From: Onthophagus taurus
Lineage: Eukaryota > Arthropoda > Insecta > Coleoptera > Scarabaeidae
NCBI RefSeq assembly: GCF_036711975.1
Contig: NC_091968.1
Location: 23,312,001-23,376,000, forward strand
Length of the DNA stretch: 64,000 bases
Direction of reading: 5' to 3'
Shown here in pieces: positions 1-10,890 of the stretch (positions are counted from its first letter, which is position 1; every line of letters starts with the position of its first letter). Position numbers and translations under genes: made by a program. The notes below the pieces were generated by a model. That model did no database searches. It was given only the letters and a program-made list of their open reading frames with translations, and had not been told where the DNA came from.

Positions 1-196
1 CTATTGAGGACATAGGGCAGCCACTTTGCAATTTGGTTATGGAAAATTTCATGGAAAGGATATTGTCCTGTAAGCGTGGTCGTGGTGGTCATTTGCCTAA
101 TGTTATTTTCCACTATTAACATCCGATTATTTATACTAAAAAATGGCATTTTTTTTTGAATATCAAAATAACACCTCTTATTGGAAAACCCTCAAT

Positions 197-262
197 GTCT
201 CAGAATGAAATAATTAACACCATTATTGTAAAATGATCTGTACAAAAAGTAAAAATATTAAA
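197..262 (-). repeat. Inverted fragment of the 0.43 kb tandem-repeat family
   Basis: This stretch is the reverse complement of the end of the 0.43 kb unit seen in tandem at 8440-9465 and 13022-14399 (the part around TACAGATCATTTTACAATA). It lies directly beside a palindrome cluster, as the tandem arrays do elsewhere, so it is probably the edge of another composite element that starts before the window. Positions 1-196 hold no gene or repeat I recognise. Confidence 0.7.
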
Positions 263-545
263 GTAAAACTAGAATCATTCGGGTTTAGCCGTTTTTAGAG
301 ACGTGCGGTTAAACCCAAATGATTCTAGTTCTAGGTATAGTGTTAGTTCTGCTTAGTAACAGTGTTAGTGTAAAACTAGACTAACACTAGACCTACAACT
401 AGAAACATTCGGATTTAGCCGTCTTGAGAGACGTGCGGCTAAACTCGAATGTTTCTAGTTTTAGGTCTAGTGTTAGTTCTAGTTTTACACTAGCAGTATC
501 ACTAGAACTAACACAAGACCTAGAACTAGAAACATTCAGGTTTAG
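263..545. repeat. Palindrome cluster 1
   Basis: Two tandem copies of a palindromic unit. Each arm reads roughly CTAGAACTAGAA then CATTCGGGTTTAGCCG, with a short centre around AGAGACG, then the reverse complement (CGGCTAAACCC and so on). Around the core lie degenerate runs of CTAGAACTAACACTAGACC. The same unit recurs at 8165-8440, 9470-9860, 16336-16380, 40180-40345, 41640-42010, 46890-47130 and 48005-48290. It has no coding potential. Confidence 0.85.
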
Positions 546-2546
546 TAACGATTAATGCTTTTGGTTAATGGCTGGCTTTGGCTAATGGTTTTGATGCTGA
601 TACTATTAATAATTTCCTTCTCAGCACTCAAACTAATTCAACGGGAAGTGCTGAGTTGATTAACTTTTATTGGAATAACATACTTCCACAAGTTACAGAA
701 AAACTAACATTTTCTCTTACAAATGAAACTGAAATTTTCAATATTCTATGTGGTATCAAATCAAACTCTGTTGGTATGGATGGCATAAGTGTTAAAATGC
801 TTTTAATGTGTTGTCCTACAATTTTGCCCTTCTTGTGCCATATAATTAACTATTCCATTGAATGTTCTGTGTTCCCTGATATTTGGAAGATCGCCCTGGT
901 AACTCCAATTCCAAAAACCCAAAATCCTCATGAATTGGGGGACTTAAGGCCAATTAGTATATTGCCTATATTATCCAAGGTTTGTGAGAGGGTCATGGCG
1001 GTCAGACTTCGCTGTCATCTTCCAGTCTGGCTTCCGTCCGGGATTTAGTAGCGCTACTGCGCTTCTGGGTGTGACGGATGAAATCTTCAAAGCAATTGAC
1101 GACAGACGGGTTACTATCTTAACACTTTTGGATTTTTCTAAGGCTTTTGATAGAATACATCATGATACTTTAGTGGCTGCGCTCCATTATATTGGTTTAT
1201 CTTTAGGTTCGATTCATTTAGTACAAAGTTATTTGTCTGGACGAAAGCAGTTGGTTAAACTTAATGGTGGTACATCCAATACCGCAGATGTTATATCGGG
1301 TGTCCCACAGGGCTCTATTTTGGGTCCTTTGTTATATCTGATATCTACAATTGGGTTCGCTAATGTTTTGGATCACTGTATGCCATACTTTTATGCTCAT
1401 GATACTGCTCTACTCCTTTAAACTGTGTGATATGGAAGACGCTGAAAGCAAAATTAATCATGACTTAGTTAAGGTCGAAGAACTTGCTGGCAAGCTTTGT
1501 CTACGGATTAATTCTAGTAAGTCATCGGTTATGGTTTTTGGGGATAGAGCTTCATCCGAGTTTGTAAAAACTAACTTGCAATTGGTGATGGGTGGAAGTC
1601 GTCTTAGCTTTGGGGAAAATGTAAAAAATTTGGGTATATGTTTCGATGAGCGCCTTCGCTTTGATGGGCATGTTCGGTCCCTTCTACGACGAGCTTACTC
1701 TACATTAAGGTTGCTTTACAACAACAGATACATTTTGAACCAGAACCTCAGAACGCATCTGTGTGATGCCTTGGTGTTGTCCATCTTCAATTACGGTGAC
1801 GTAATATATCACTCCTGCCTTGACAGCGTTCACACTGCTAAAATTCAAAAGTTACAAAACTCTTGTCTGCGATTTATATATGGTATCCGTAGAAGGGAGC
1901 GCATATCACATACGCTGGCATGGGCTGGTTGGTTGAGCATGACACGGCGAAGGACTCTTCACTGCTTATGTCTCTACCACAAAATTATCTTACACAAAAA
2001 TCCGCCTTACCTCTATGATAAAATTAGATTTCGCACAGATATCCACAATATTAATATTAGGCATAAACATACGCTAACGATACCTCACCACCGCTTAGAA
2101 ATTTTCAAACGCAGCTTTACGTATTGTATGCCTAACTTATACAATTGGCTGCCTGATTCCTTCAAGAGTCTTTCTCTGATTTCCTTTAAGGCAAGGGTTA
2201 GGGCTTATTTAAGTGAGCGGCAAGTTGGCTGAGCACTCTTCTTCTTTGTTTATTTTGAAATGGTTTCATAGCCGGGGGGAGGATTGGGGGCTGACAGAGA
2301 TTGAGATTTATATATGTATGCTTGTTATATGTAAGTATGCTTCTTATTGGGTATTTTAAGTTTGTTAATTTTTTTTTGCGCTTATAATCGGCTTGTTTTC
2401 ATTTAAATTTTATTTTTCAATTTCTGTCTTATTATTTTGCTGAGGGTCATTGAAAAACAGTGCGACAAAGGGGCCTTGGTCACTTGGTCGACCTGACATG
2501 ACCCTCTTTAATCGGAACTGCCTTTTTATAATTTTTTCTATTTGTA
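546..2546 (+). mobile_element. LINE (non-LTR retrotransposon) copy 1, 5'-truncated and broken
   Basis: This is a 5'-truncated LINE with only reverse transcriptase and the downstream region. Its 3' UTR is cut at the TA dinucleotide 2545-2546 by the mariner-like element 2547-5185 and resumes at 5188, ending in an ATT microsatellite tail near 5247. The second copy (16462-20120) has the same kind of (ATT)n tail, so these are two members of one family. No endonuclease domain is present. The clade is CR1/Jockey-like by general appearance only. Confidence 0.85.
578..2232 (+). pseudogene. LINE reverse transcriptase, frameshifted
   Basis: Three overlapping frames (578-1048, 984-1421, 1351-2232) together give one reverse transcriptase. 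Visible in order are the DLRPISILP finger motif, LLDFSKAFDRIHHD (palm motif A), SGVPQGSILGPLLYLI (motif B), the catalytic box reading FYAHDT, and a long C-terminal part with FNYGDVIYHSCLDSVHTAKIQ. The usual YADD box has its first Asp changed to His, and at least two frameshifts separate the pieces (near 1000-1040 and 1390-1420). The copy is therefore dead. Without the frameshifts the product would run to about 550 residues of RT plus tail. Confidence 0.85.
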
Positions 2547-2990
2547 CAGGGTGGTTCAAATTCGATGTCCGAATAGGCTAACTCGGAAACTATAAGAGTT
2601 AGACAAAAAGTAGCTTACATGTCATGATCTCGTTTTTCGAGAAACTGCTAATGCCGAAAACCTCATAGCGCTATCGTCTTTTGTTTTTCCCCTAGAGGCC
2701 AAAATTGGAAATATCGTAAAACCAGCAAGTGCAATTATCTTCGTTATTATTATAGGTGGAGTATTATAACTAAGACATTATATGGACACTTTTTTATAGA
2801 GAATTGGATGACGTAGTCAAAAAAATTTTTTCGGTTTTAGATTTTGAGATATTATCACAATTTTCGTTTTTTTAAATGGAAACAACCACTGATTATTCGC
2901 TTATTAAATTCGTTATTTTTTTCTGATTACAAAAATATAGGGTTCGACAGGTCTATTTCTTATTGTTTTAGAATAAAGCCAAAAATAATA
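2547..2990. repeat. Left terminal inverted repeat of the mariner-like element
   Basis: About 444 bp, nearly identical to the reverse complement of 4744-5185. The inner edge is in the run GCCAAAAATA. Close similarity of the two arms suggests a fairly recent insertion. Confidence 0.9.
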
Positions 2991-3354
2991 ATAAGTTAAC
3001 AATTAAATAAGAAGATAACTTCTGGTATTTAAAAACAAATAATTATGTTTATTACACCAACTGTTAATACGGAAATATTTAATGACTTGCATTGCTTCAC
3101 ACTATTTTATTAGCAACTTGATAAATTATTAAGTGGCTGATTTTAGAAATTGTAGGTTTACTACATACCTACATTTCTTAATACTTTATGAATAACTTTT
3201 AAAAATTTTCACATCTATAAGATTGACATTATTTAATATATTATTTGTTTTTGTTAGATCAAATAGTATTTATAAATATTTTATTAACGCAAAAAAATAG
3301 TAATTTAACAACAAATACTAATAATTTTATTTTCCAAACATTATTAAAACAATG

Positions 3355-4458
3355 CTACAAAAAATGCTCAAATTGACCTCCTCTTTTTTCGATGCAAATT
3401 TCACAACGCTTTCTAACACTGTTTATTGTGTTAAATATACTTATATTTGGAATAGAATTGAGACAATGCTCAAAATTTATCTTTAATTCTCTTATATTTC
3501 CATTATCCATTAAATATAACTGGTTTTTGATGTAGCCCCAGAGAAAAAAATCCAGTGGCGTCAAATCCGGTGATCTTGGTGGCCACCGATGGTTTCCGCT
3601 GGAACCAATCCAGTTGTCTTCAAAATTAATATTTAAAAAATCAGTTATACGCCTAGCAGTATGCGCAGGAGCGCCATCATGTTGAAAATATAGTTTTTCC
3701 GCATCACGTAAAGGTAAACCATCAACATATCTTTCAATGTGGTTTGTTAATATGTTTAAATACCGTTCCGCATTTAAATTTTCTTGGTATATTTGATATG
3801 CCAAAACTTCATTATTTAGCAATGCTACCCATACGTTAAAACCAAAGCGACCTTGAGTACGCCTTTCAATGGTATTTTGGGGATTAACGTTCGACCATAT
3901 ATGTTGGTTATTTCTGTTAAATATCCCCGCACTGCTAATGTGTGCTTCATCGGTCCAGATAATTGCTCTACTGAAAACTGGGTTTTCATTAACCTGATCT
4001 ACGTACCAACGGCAAAATTCAAGCCTTCTTTGGGTATCACCATCTCGTAAATGATGCATGATTCGAGGAACGTATGGCTTATACTTGTGTTTATGTAAAA
4101 CACAAAGACAGCGATTTCTGGAAATACCAAGATCATTCTCCATTTCGCGGCTTGATATCGACGAATTTGCTGTAACTGCCGCTAAAACATTTATTTCTTC
4201 GTCTTCATTTTCTTTATAATACGATTTTGGTCTAGGCTTTTTAAAAGAACCGAATGTTTTTAAATTTTTTTCTAAACGACTAAATATTTTCGCATTTGGC
4301 TGCCTTCTTTCCGGGTATCTATTAAAATACAACTCTGCAGCCAATTCACTACTTTTATTTTGTAATATGTAACATTCTAACATGTCAAACTTTTCAAAGT
4401 TTTCGTAATTCATCTTTAAAACAGGATTTTTAAAGTGACACTTTTTGAATACAAACAA
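3355..4458 (-). CDS. Tc1/mariner-superfamily transposase, intact
   Basis: A 367-residue uninterrupted frame on the - strand, or 352 residues if Met16 is the start. It would cut and paste the surrounding element in the nucleus. The N-terminal part (about 20-130) has the helix-turn-helix layout of these enzymes. The catalytic triad is visible: Asp170 in IIWTDEAH, Asp261 in FQHDGAPAHTA and Asp298 in PPRSPDLTPLDFF. There are 36 residues between the second and third Asp, so it is a DDD enzyme that is neither a 34-spaced mariner nor a Tc1 DDE type. The WGYIKNQLY stretch after the third Asp is common in insect members. I do not assign a named subfamily. The intact frame, near-identical arms and TA duplication make it a candidate recently active copy. 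Confidence 0.92.
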   Translation of the reverse strand: MFVFKKCHFKNPVLKMNYENFEKFDMLECYILQNKSSELAAELYFNRYPERRQPNAKIFSRLEKNLKTFGSFKKPRPKSYYKENEDEEINVLAAVTANSSISSREMENDLGISRNRCLCVLHKHKYKPYVPRIMHHLRDGDTQRRLEFCRWYVDQVNENPVFSRAIIWTDEAHISSAGIFNRNNQHIWSNVNPQNTIERRTQGRFGFNVWVALLNNEVLAYQIYQENLNAERYLNILTNHIERYVDGLPLRDAEKLYFQHDGAPAHTARRITDFLNINFEDNWIGSSGNHRWPPRSPDLTPLDFFLWGYIKNQLYLMDNGNIRELKINFEHCLNSIPNISIFNTINSVRKRCEICIEKRGGQFEHFL

Positions 4459-4743
4459 ATGTTGCTATGTTTATTTGAATTCAAAAGAAAAATATATGAG
4501 CGCCATCTATCAATAATTTATTAAGTCATTTAATAATAATATTAAATATTAATAAAAAATGTGAAATAATGCAATCTATTCCAACTTTTGTGTAAAAGAT
4601 ATATAAATTAAATAGTTCAACAAATTTATTTGTTTCAAACATCAGAAATTTGTTTTTTTAATTTTTAGTTATAGTACCATAATTTACAGGAAACTGTAAA
4701 TTTAATTTCGTCGATGACACTAGATGGAAATTTAAAAAAAAAG

Positions 4744-5185
4744 TTTATTTTTGGCTTTATTCTAAAACAATAAGAAATAGACCTGTCGAACCCTATATTT
4801 TTGTAATCAGAAAAAAATAACGAATTTAATAAGCGAATAATCAGTGGTTGTTTCCATTTAAAAAAACGAAAATTGTGATGATATCTCAAAATCTAAAACC
4901 GAAAAAATTTTTTTGACTACGTCATCCAATTCTCTGTAAAAAAGTGTCCATATAATGTCTTAGTTATAATACTCCACCTATAATAATAACGAAGATAATT
5001 GCACTTGCTGGTTTTACGATATTTCCAATTTTGGCCTCTAGGGGAAAAACAAAAGACGATAGCGCTATGAGGTTTTTGGCATTAACAGTTTCTCGAAAAA
5101 CGAGATCTGACATGTAAGCTACTTTTTTTCTAACTCTTATAGTTTCCGAGTTAGCCTATTCGGACATCGAATTTGAACCACCCTG
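4744..5185. repeat. Right terminal inverted repeat of the mariner-like element
   Basis: Reverse-complement partner of 2547-2990. It ends in GAACCACCCTG and is followed by the TA target duplicate. Confidence 0.9.
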
Positions 5186-5187
5186 TA

Positions 5188-5250
5188 CATATATTATATC
5201 TTATCCGATTAATAAACATTATTATTATTATTATTATTATATTATTAATA
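5188..5250 (+). mobile_element. 3' end of LINE copy 1 with (ATT)n tail
   Basis: The LINE sequence resumes after the transposon insertion, ending in AATAAACATT followed by about ten ATT/TTA repeats. LINE copy 2 ends the same way at 20100-20120. Confidence 0.75.
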
Positions 5251-5639
5251 TTAGTAGAGATATATTACTTCATGGTACTTTAATTGAATCTAAAAATTTT
5301 GATAACAAATCTGATCCAATAAAAATGTAATGATATTGGCATAGAAAATGATTAAAAAGGTGGAGTAGATTACCATAAGTTAACACGTTTACAAGATTAA
5401 CCTTTACTAACAACTATAACTACAGTTATCATAACGACACCGTATTGTTTTCTATTTTCTTGAAAGAGCGAATTCGTGTTGGACATCAAGATGTGTCCAA
5501 TCGGCAAACTTGACATGATTATTTAATGATTATTCATTATTCATAACTTAACATTAAGGTATTTAAAAATTATATATATTTCGCTTTGAAAAGAAAATTT
5601 TTACGTTCTTTTTGTGAAATAACGATACCAAATAGAGAT

Positions 5640-5880
5640 ATTCAATACACACACATTTCGAGAGAGTTTCTCGGCTCGCACATGTGGTATAGGCGAGAGA
5701 TGGAAACTTGTTCGTCGTGGCTACGATTGACCTTTTGCCGGCGGCCGAGCGGTTGCAATATTCTCGCGGTATGCGCGAAGCTGACATTTCAAAGGCGGGT
5801 CAATTGAATGATATACACGCGAGTAATTGCGAGCGTAACCCGCGGGTATCGTGCATTAAAACGGTTTTCAACCATACTCA
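5640..5880. promoter_or_regulatory. CpG-rich unique block, candidate regulatory region
   Basis: This 240 bp block is much richer in G, C and CpG than its surroundings. It contains GAGAGAG near 5662, GCCGGCGGCCGAGCGG near 5739 and GTAACCCGCGGGTA near 5836. In an AT-rich insect genome such an island of unique sequence is typical of promoters or enhancers. I see no coding frame with conserved features. Function is inference. Confidence 0.25.
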
Positions 5881-7019
5881 AACGCACCCATATTTTATTT
5901 TAACAATCACATTAATGCAATTCATTTAAAACACACATCCGATTATTTATTTATTAAGCTTTTCATGATTATGTTTATGTGGGTGTATTAAATTGGGTAA
6001 CGAGATTGTTGAAAAGTGTTGATAATTAAATAATTGATGTTGAGTCAAGGTTAAAAAAATGACGCTCTCCATCATTTTGTGTTTGTTACTCTTTGTATCG
6101 AATTTCAAAGTAAATACCGAGTAAACACGTTAGATAATTGCTGTATATTGAGATTAACCTCGTGCAAAATAATAAATTATTCGAGTTTGCGGTGTGATGT
6201 TGTTATTGTTGTTATCGTAGGTGACACACGAGAATCGACGTTTTGAATAATAGAATGCGTTTTGTGTTACGTAAGCAAAATGAGATTATCTCGATTTTCT
6301 CGTCTCAATGTTAAACGATGTCAATCTTTTGTGATCATGCAATAAACATCCTTGACGAAAGTCAATTACAACCGGCTCGATTGTGCACAATTGAAGCCTT
6401 TTATTCCAATTCGTAAATAAAAATTTATTACTCCAATCTTTTTTTTTTGAACCACTCGTTGTTAAGATGAAGTCGGATAATTTTAGGTTTTTTTTAATTA
6501 AACTCACGAGTATTAGTTTCCAATTGGTTCATCGAAACAGGTTGACCTTCAATGTCTTTAGCCCTCATCAATCCAAATAATCGTTTAGTTACAAAAAAAG
6601 AAACGCAAAAAAGTCGTGTAATTGATCTTTGCCATTTTTCCCATAACGTTTACTTCTTTTTCTTTATTTATTTTTATTTTCAAAAGTTCTGTGTCGTCCA
6701 ATTAGTCTTCGGCTACGCCTCTTTGCTGCCGCTGTGTTTCTCGTGCCGTGAAGTTAAAAGATTTTACCAAGGACGTAATCTCTTTGATGAAATCTTCACC
6801 TTCACCTCTAAATAGGATATAAAAAAATTAAACGCTAAAATTTGTTGATTATTATCTAAACATCTTTAAATAATATTTTGATAAAACTATTTTTTTTTTC
6901 GAAATAAAACCTTGAATCCAATCCCTGCTTTCTTTACGGGGCAGCAATTAGTCTCGCAACCCAAGTTTTTTTCTCTTCGTTCTTCTTCTCCACTTCCTTC
7001 ATTAATGCACCATCCCTTA

Positions 7020-7190
7020 TCTTAACCGGTTAATCTTCGTTTCTCTTCGAGGAGAGTTTTTGACGTCAGAACTGCCGAACGAGCGCCCTAAATTGGTTGC
7101 TTCCTTCGTCGACGACGGCGACCGGAAGTGGCCCTGCGTGGTTCTCACGTCTCCGAATTCAATTCGAACAAGTATTTATCGTAATGCCCT
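7020..7190. promoter_or_regulatory. CpG-rich unique block with a CRE-like site
   Basis: A short GC-rich island with TTGACGTCAG (CRE-like TGACGTCA core) near 7060 and CGTCGACGACGGCGACCGGAA near 7107. A comparable block with GGCGACGACGTCAC is at 12700-12945. Both could be promoters or non-coding first exons. ash1 needs an upstream exon because its first coding exon begins right at a splice acceptor. Confidence 0.25.
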
Positions 7191-8164
7191 CCTCCGTCTG
7201 AGGATTGTTTTCAAATTGATTTTTTTTTATTAAACAATAGGAGTAATAGTAATTATGAGAAATTTTATAAGGTCCATTAAAGTTGATTTTCTAATTTGAT
7301 TTGTGATGAAGCGATGAAAGTTGGAAGTCGTAGATTTAATAGTCGCTAAACTCATCTGGCAATTTATTGACATTTCAAAGGCTCGATTTCACTCGTTATT
7401 TTTTATTATTCTAAGTTGAGAGCGAGTTATGTAACCTGGTTGTGTTCGGTTAGTTGGTTTAATTGTTTTTTATTAGATGATCTACCTTTTTTATTAATCT
7501 TACATTTTCTCTTTTATGGTATTATAAAATTATGAATCATTTGTGGTACCGTTATTGTTCCAAGTCAAAAGAGAAATATCAGCGATTTTACCAATCAACC
7601 AGCATTCTATTTTGATTCTTGTGCTAGTTAAGTAACAAGAAAATAACTTAAAATATCTTTATTACATCAAATGAAGTAATGTCTTAATATATTTAAGTTT
7701 TAGATTTGAAAGAAGACTGTTTTAATTAACTACTTATATAAAATTTTTGCACGAATAGTTACGAAAAAATTAAAGACAAATGATTAGGATAGAAGAATTT
7801 AATGAATAATTCTTGATTGGCACTGCTTATTGTGGATGCAGTTAATGAGCTTCAAAATTGAGCACACTTCCACACAAAAAGACTTAAACTGTTATAATGT
7901 GGCTTTTCGCAAAATTATTTCTAGAAGAGGTCATTGCAAGAAATGAGAAACCATTTAGATGCTTTACACGCAGTGATATGTATAACGCAAGATGTTAGAT
8001 TAAAAGTTGTGGTGGAAAGTCGAGTTGTGAGGTAGATGTTGCTAAAAACGGAGTTTTTGGGGATTGTGATGAATGAGAATTTATGAGAAATGTTTGACGT
8101 TTCGGATGCCATGTTGCAACCTTCTTTAAAAATAAGTTTGAAGTGTTCAAAATATGTCATAACT

Positions 8165-8440
8165 TGGCACTGTCGCTAGAATTAACAGTAGACTTAGAAT
8201 TAACATTAGAATTAAAACGAATACTAGATCTAGAACTAAAATCATTCGGGTTTTGCCGTCTTAAAACGTCTCTTAAGACGGTTAAACCCAAATGTCTCTA
8301 GTTCTAATCTTCTTGCACTGTCACTAGAACTAACACTATAACTAGAATCATTTGGGTTTAGCTGCACGTCGCTAAAAACGGCTAAACCCGAATGATTCTA
8401 GTTCTAGGTATAGTGTTAGTTCTAGTTTTATTTTAATATT
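8165..8440. repeat. Palindrome cluster 2
   Basis: Two palindromic units (about 8220-8310 and 8325-8430) of the ATTCGGGTTTAGCCG family. The first has a centre around AAAACGTCTC. They form the left edge of a composite whose centre is the tandem array 8440-9465 and whose right edge is palindrome cluster 3. Confidence 0.85.
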
Positions 8441-9465
8441 TCCAACTTTCTTATTGATGTTTTTTTCATGTTCTATTTATAACCCTTTTTGATTTTTTTT
8501 ATATAATTTTGACATACAAATGTCATCTTAACGTTTGAACATTATTTTGACGTTTAGAAACCACAAGACATTTCCCTAAAATCGTACCAACCTAAATTTT
8601 TTTAAATCTTTTGATGAATGTCGAATATTTCTTACCGGTTTTTTTTATAACTTTTATGATATATCAATATATTTCACCACATTTAATATTTAAAAGATTT
8701 TTTCCGTCAAATTAACTGATTTTTGTGGTTTTTTAATATCTACTTTCTTTAGTAATGTTGACGTTTAATTGTCAAGTTGACGTTTAAAAGTCAAATAATA
8801 TTTTTACTTTTTGTATAGATCATTTTACAATAATGGTGTTAATTATTTCATTCTGAGAAATGTTATACTTTTCATCCAATTTTTTTGTTCTATTTATAAC
8901 CCGTTTTGATTTTTTTTTAAATAATTTTGACATACAAATGTCATCTTAACGTTTGAACATTATTTTGACGTTTAGAAACCACAACACATTTCCCTAAAAT
9001 CGTACCAACCTAAATTTTTTGAAATCTTTTGATGAATATCGAATATTTCTTACCGGTTTATTTATATTTTTATAACTTTTATGATATATCAATATATTTC
9101 ACCACATTTAGTATTTCAAAAGATTTTTTCCATCAAATTAACTGATTTTTGTGTTTTTTTTTAATATCTACTTTCTTTAACCATGTTGACGTTTAATTGT
9201 CAAGTTGACGTTTAAAAGTCAAATAATTTTTTACTTTTTGTATAGATCATTTTACAATAATGGTGTTAATTATTTCATTCTGATAAATGTTATAGTTTTC
9301 CATTTTCCATCCAACTTTCTTATTGATGTTTTTTTTCTTGTTTCTGTTGTCACATTTCCCTAAAATCGTACCAACCTAAATTTTTGGAAATATTTTCATG
9401 AATATCGAATATTTCTTGCCGGTTTTTTTTATAACTTTTATGATATATCACTATATTTCACCAAA
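8440..9465 (+). repeat. 0.43 kb tandem repeat array
   Basis: About 2.4 head-to-tail copies of a roughly 430 bp AT-rich unit. Markers within each unit are AATCGTACCAACCTAAATTT, CATACAAATGTCATCTTAACG, GTTGACGTTTAATTGTCAAG, and TACAGATCATTTTACAATA or its TATAGATC variant. Copies begin near 8440, 8870 and 9300, the last one truncated. The same unit is tandem at 13022-14399 and partial at 16205-16335 and 197-262. No coding frame. Confidence 0.85.
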
Positions 9466-9865
9466 ACGACAAGACGCACGGCTAAACTCGAAACTTTCTA
9501 GTTCTAGGTCTAGTGTTAGTTCTAATTTTAATTGTTATATAGCGCTGGATTATTGTATATTTTTATTGAACTAAAAGTAGAACTATCATTAGACCTAAAA
9601 CTAGAATCATTCGGGTTTAGCCGTACGTCTCTTAAGACGGCTAAACCCAAATGTTTCTAGTTCTGGGTCTAATGTTAATTTTAGTGACAGTGCAAGTTTA
9701 AAACTACAACTAACACTATACCTGGAACTAGAATCATTCGGGTTTAGCTGTCTTTAGAGACGTGCGGCTAAACTCAAATGATTCTAGTTCTAGATATAGT
9801 ATTAGTTCTACATAACAACAATGCTAGTGTAAAACTAGAACTAACACTAGATCTAGTGATAGTGT
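9466..9865. repeat. Palindrome cluster 3
   Basis: A half unit near 9475-9520, then two full palindromes (about 9575-9680 and 9705-9815), then a degenerate tail of CTAGAACTAACACTAGATC. This is the right-hand partner of cluster 2. Confidence 0.85.
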
Positions 9866-9909
9866 CAATTCTGGTTTTAGTTGTTAGTCAGGTTTTTGTA
9901 TATTTTATG

Positions 9910-10140
9910 TATGGAACATAGCTAGTAAATACGCCATTTGTGATTTAATGATTTCTTAGGAAATTTTGAAGTTGTTCTTGCCTCAATCCAGAAGAGCACA
10001 TTTAATTTGGTGTCGTCATCTGTAGCTGTAGCAAACATACAGATGTAGCCAGATTATGCTCCATAATTAACCAGGAACCTTTTATTTGTAACATTTTACA
10101 TTTAAATCACAAATGGCGTATTTACTATCTATATTCCATA
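9910..10140. mobile_element. Small MITE with 38 bp inverted repeats
   Basis: Arms at 9910-9947 and 10103-10140 match as inverted repeats over 38 bp with about three mismatches (shared core TAGTAAATACGCCATTTGTG). The interior of about 155 bp is non-coding. I could not see a clear target-site duplication, so the superfamily is unassigned. Confidence 0.65.
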
Positions 10141-10479
10141 CTTTTATTAGACAATGTACAGGTTGATTTGTATTTCTTATTTTGTAACAAATTTGATTGT
10201 CGTGGACAGAAAAAATAGGACAGTATTATTATTTTTCCAAAGTAAACTAATCCTCGATAATTCAATTTTGAACAAATCAGTTATAAATATAAAGCCAAAT
10301 TTAAACAATTAAATCTTTTAGAAAAAAGTTTAGGTCAGGTCTTTTCGCCTTTACAAGTATTTATACATAACATTCGTGTATATAGCATAAATAATGAATA
10401 ATAATTATAATTGTTTATACATAATTGTAATTAATACATATAACAGTGTCTCTTCCTGTTATTTGAAATGCATTTTGTC

Positions 10480-10890
10480 GTGTTTTGTTGATTATTAATA
10501 AATTTCTTATTCAATTCTTTGTAGCTTTTGTCGTATTGGTTGTATATTTGTTGTAGCGCATAGGTCTTCATTGCTTATATTGTGGAGCGAATTTTTAGGA
10601 TGTCGGATTTTGCTTATTATTATTTTGCATCTTCTTTCTGCTTTTTTTAATCTCATTTGTCGAGTTGATTGTCAGAACGTGTCCATAGTCTAATCCCGGT
10701 CTGCATATGGCTTTGTAGATAATTTATAGATAATTGCAGTGTTGGTGTGGATCCCTTCTTTTTTGTAGGTCAGTGCTCGGAAGTATTTGGCACTTCTAAT
10801 TGCTTCATCTCTTTTAGTTTTGTAGTGTTTGGATAATTTTAAGCCATTATCCAAAATTATACCCAGGTATAATAATAGCTAGCATTCACT
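10480..10890 (-). pseudogene. Decayed LINE C-terminal fragment
   Basis: Reading the - strand in pieced frames gives stretches typical of the region after the LINE reverse transcriptase, such as YKAICRPGLDYGHVL, interrupted by many stops and frameshifts. It resembles the reverse-strand LINE at 14400-16204. The remainder of 10141-11690 holds no gene I can support. A 70-residue frame at 10958-11170 has one CxxC pair but no recognisable family. Confidence 0.5.

Larger units (their letters stand above)
2547..5185 (-). mobile_element. Complete Tc1/mariner-superfamily transposon with 0.44 kb inverted repeats
   Basis: The 2639 bp element runs from CAGGGTGGTTCAAATTCG at 2547 to the reverse complement ending at 5185. 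A TA dinucleotide sits on both sides (2545-2546 and 5186-5187), the target-site signature of Tc1/mariner elements. It is inserted in the 3' UTR of LINE copy 1. The terminal inverted repeats are unusually long (2547-2990 and 4744-5185, few mismatches) and enclose one uninterrupted transposase gene on the - strand. A related architecture occurs at 37996-39703. Confidence 0.92.
5251..8164. other. Unique intergenic DNA, no gene recognised
   Basis: Nearly 3 kb of mostly AT-rich sequence without a convincing gene. The open frames here are short and look like chance. Two stretches stand out by base composition and CpG content (5640-5880 and 7020-7190, entered separately). This lies 13-15 kb upstream of the first ash1 coding exon, so it may contain upstream non-coding exons or enhancers of ash1 or of a gene outside the window. 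Confidence 0.5.

Noticed and set aside
263..545. Bacterial-type attachment site or rho-independent terminator hairpins
   Set aside because: The palindromes look like strong terminators at first sight, but the genome is eukaryotic (spliced genes) and the units are dispersed repeats.
6552..6815. An 87-residue frame with a hydrophobic stretch
   Set aside because: The hydrophobicity comes from T-rich DNA. No start context or conservation can be argued.
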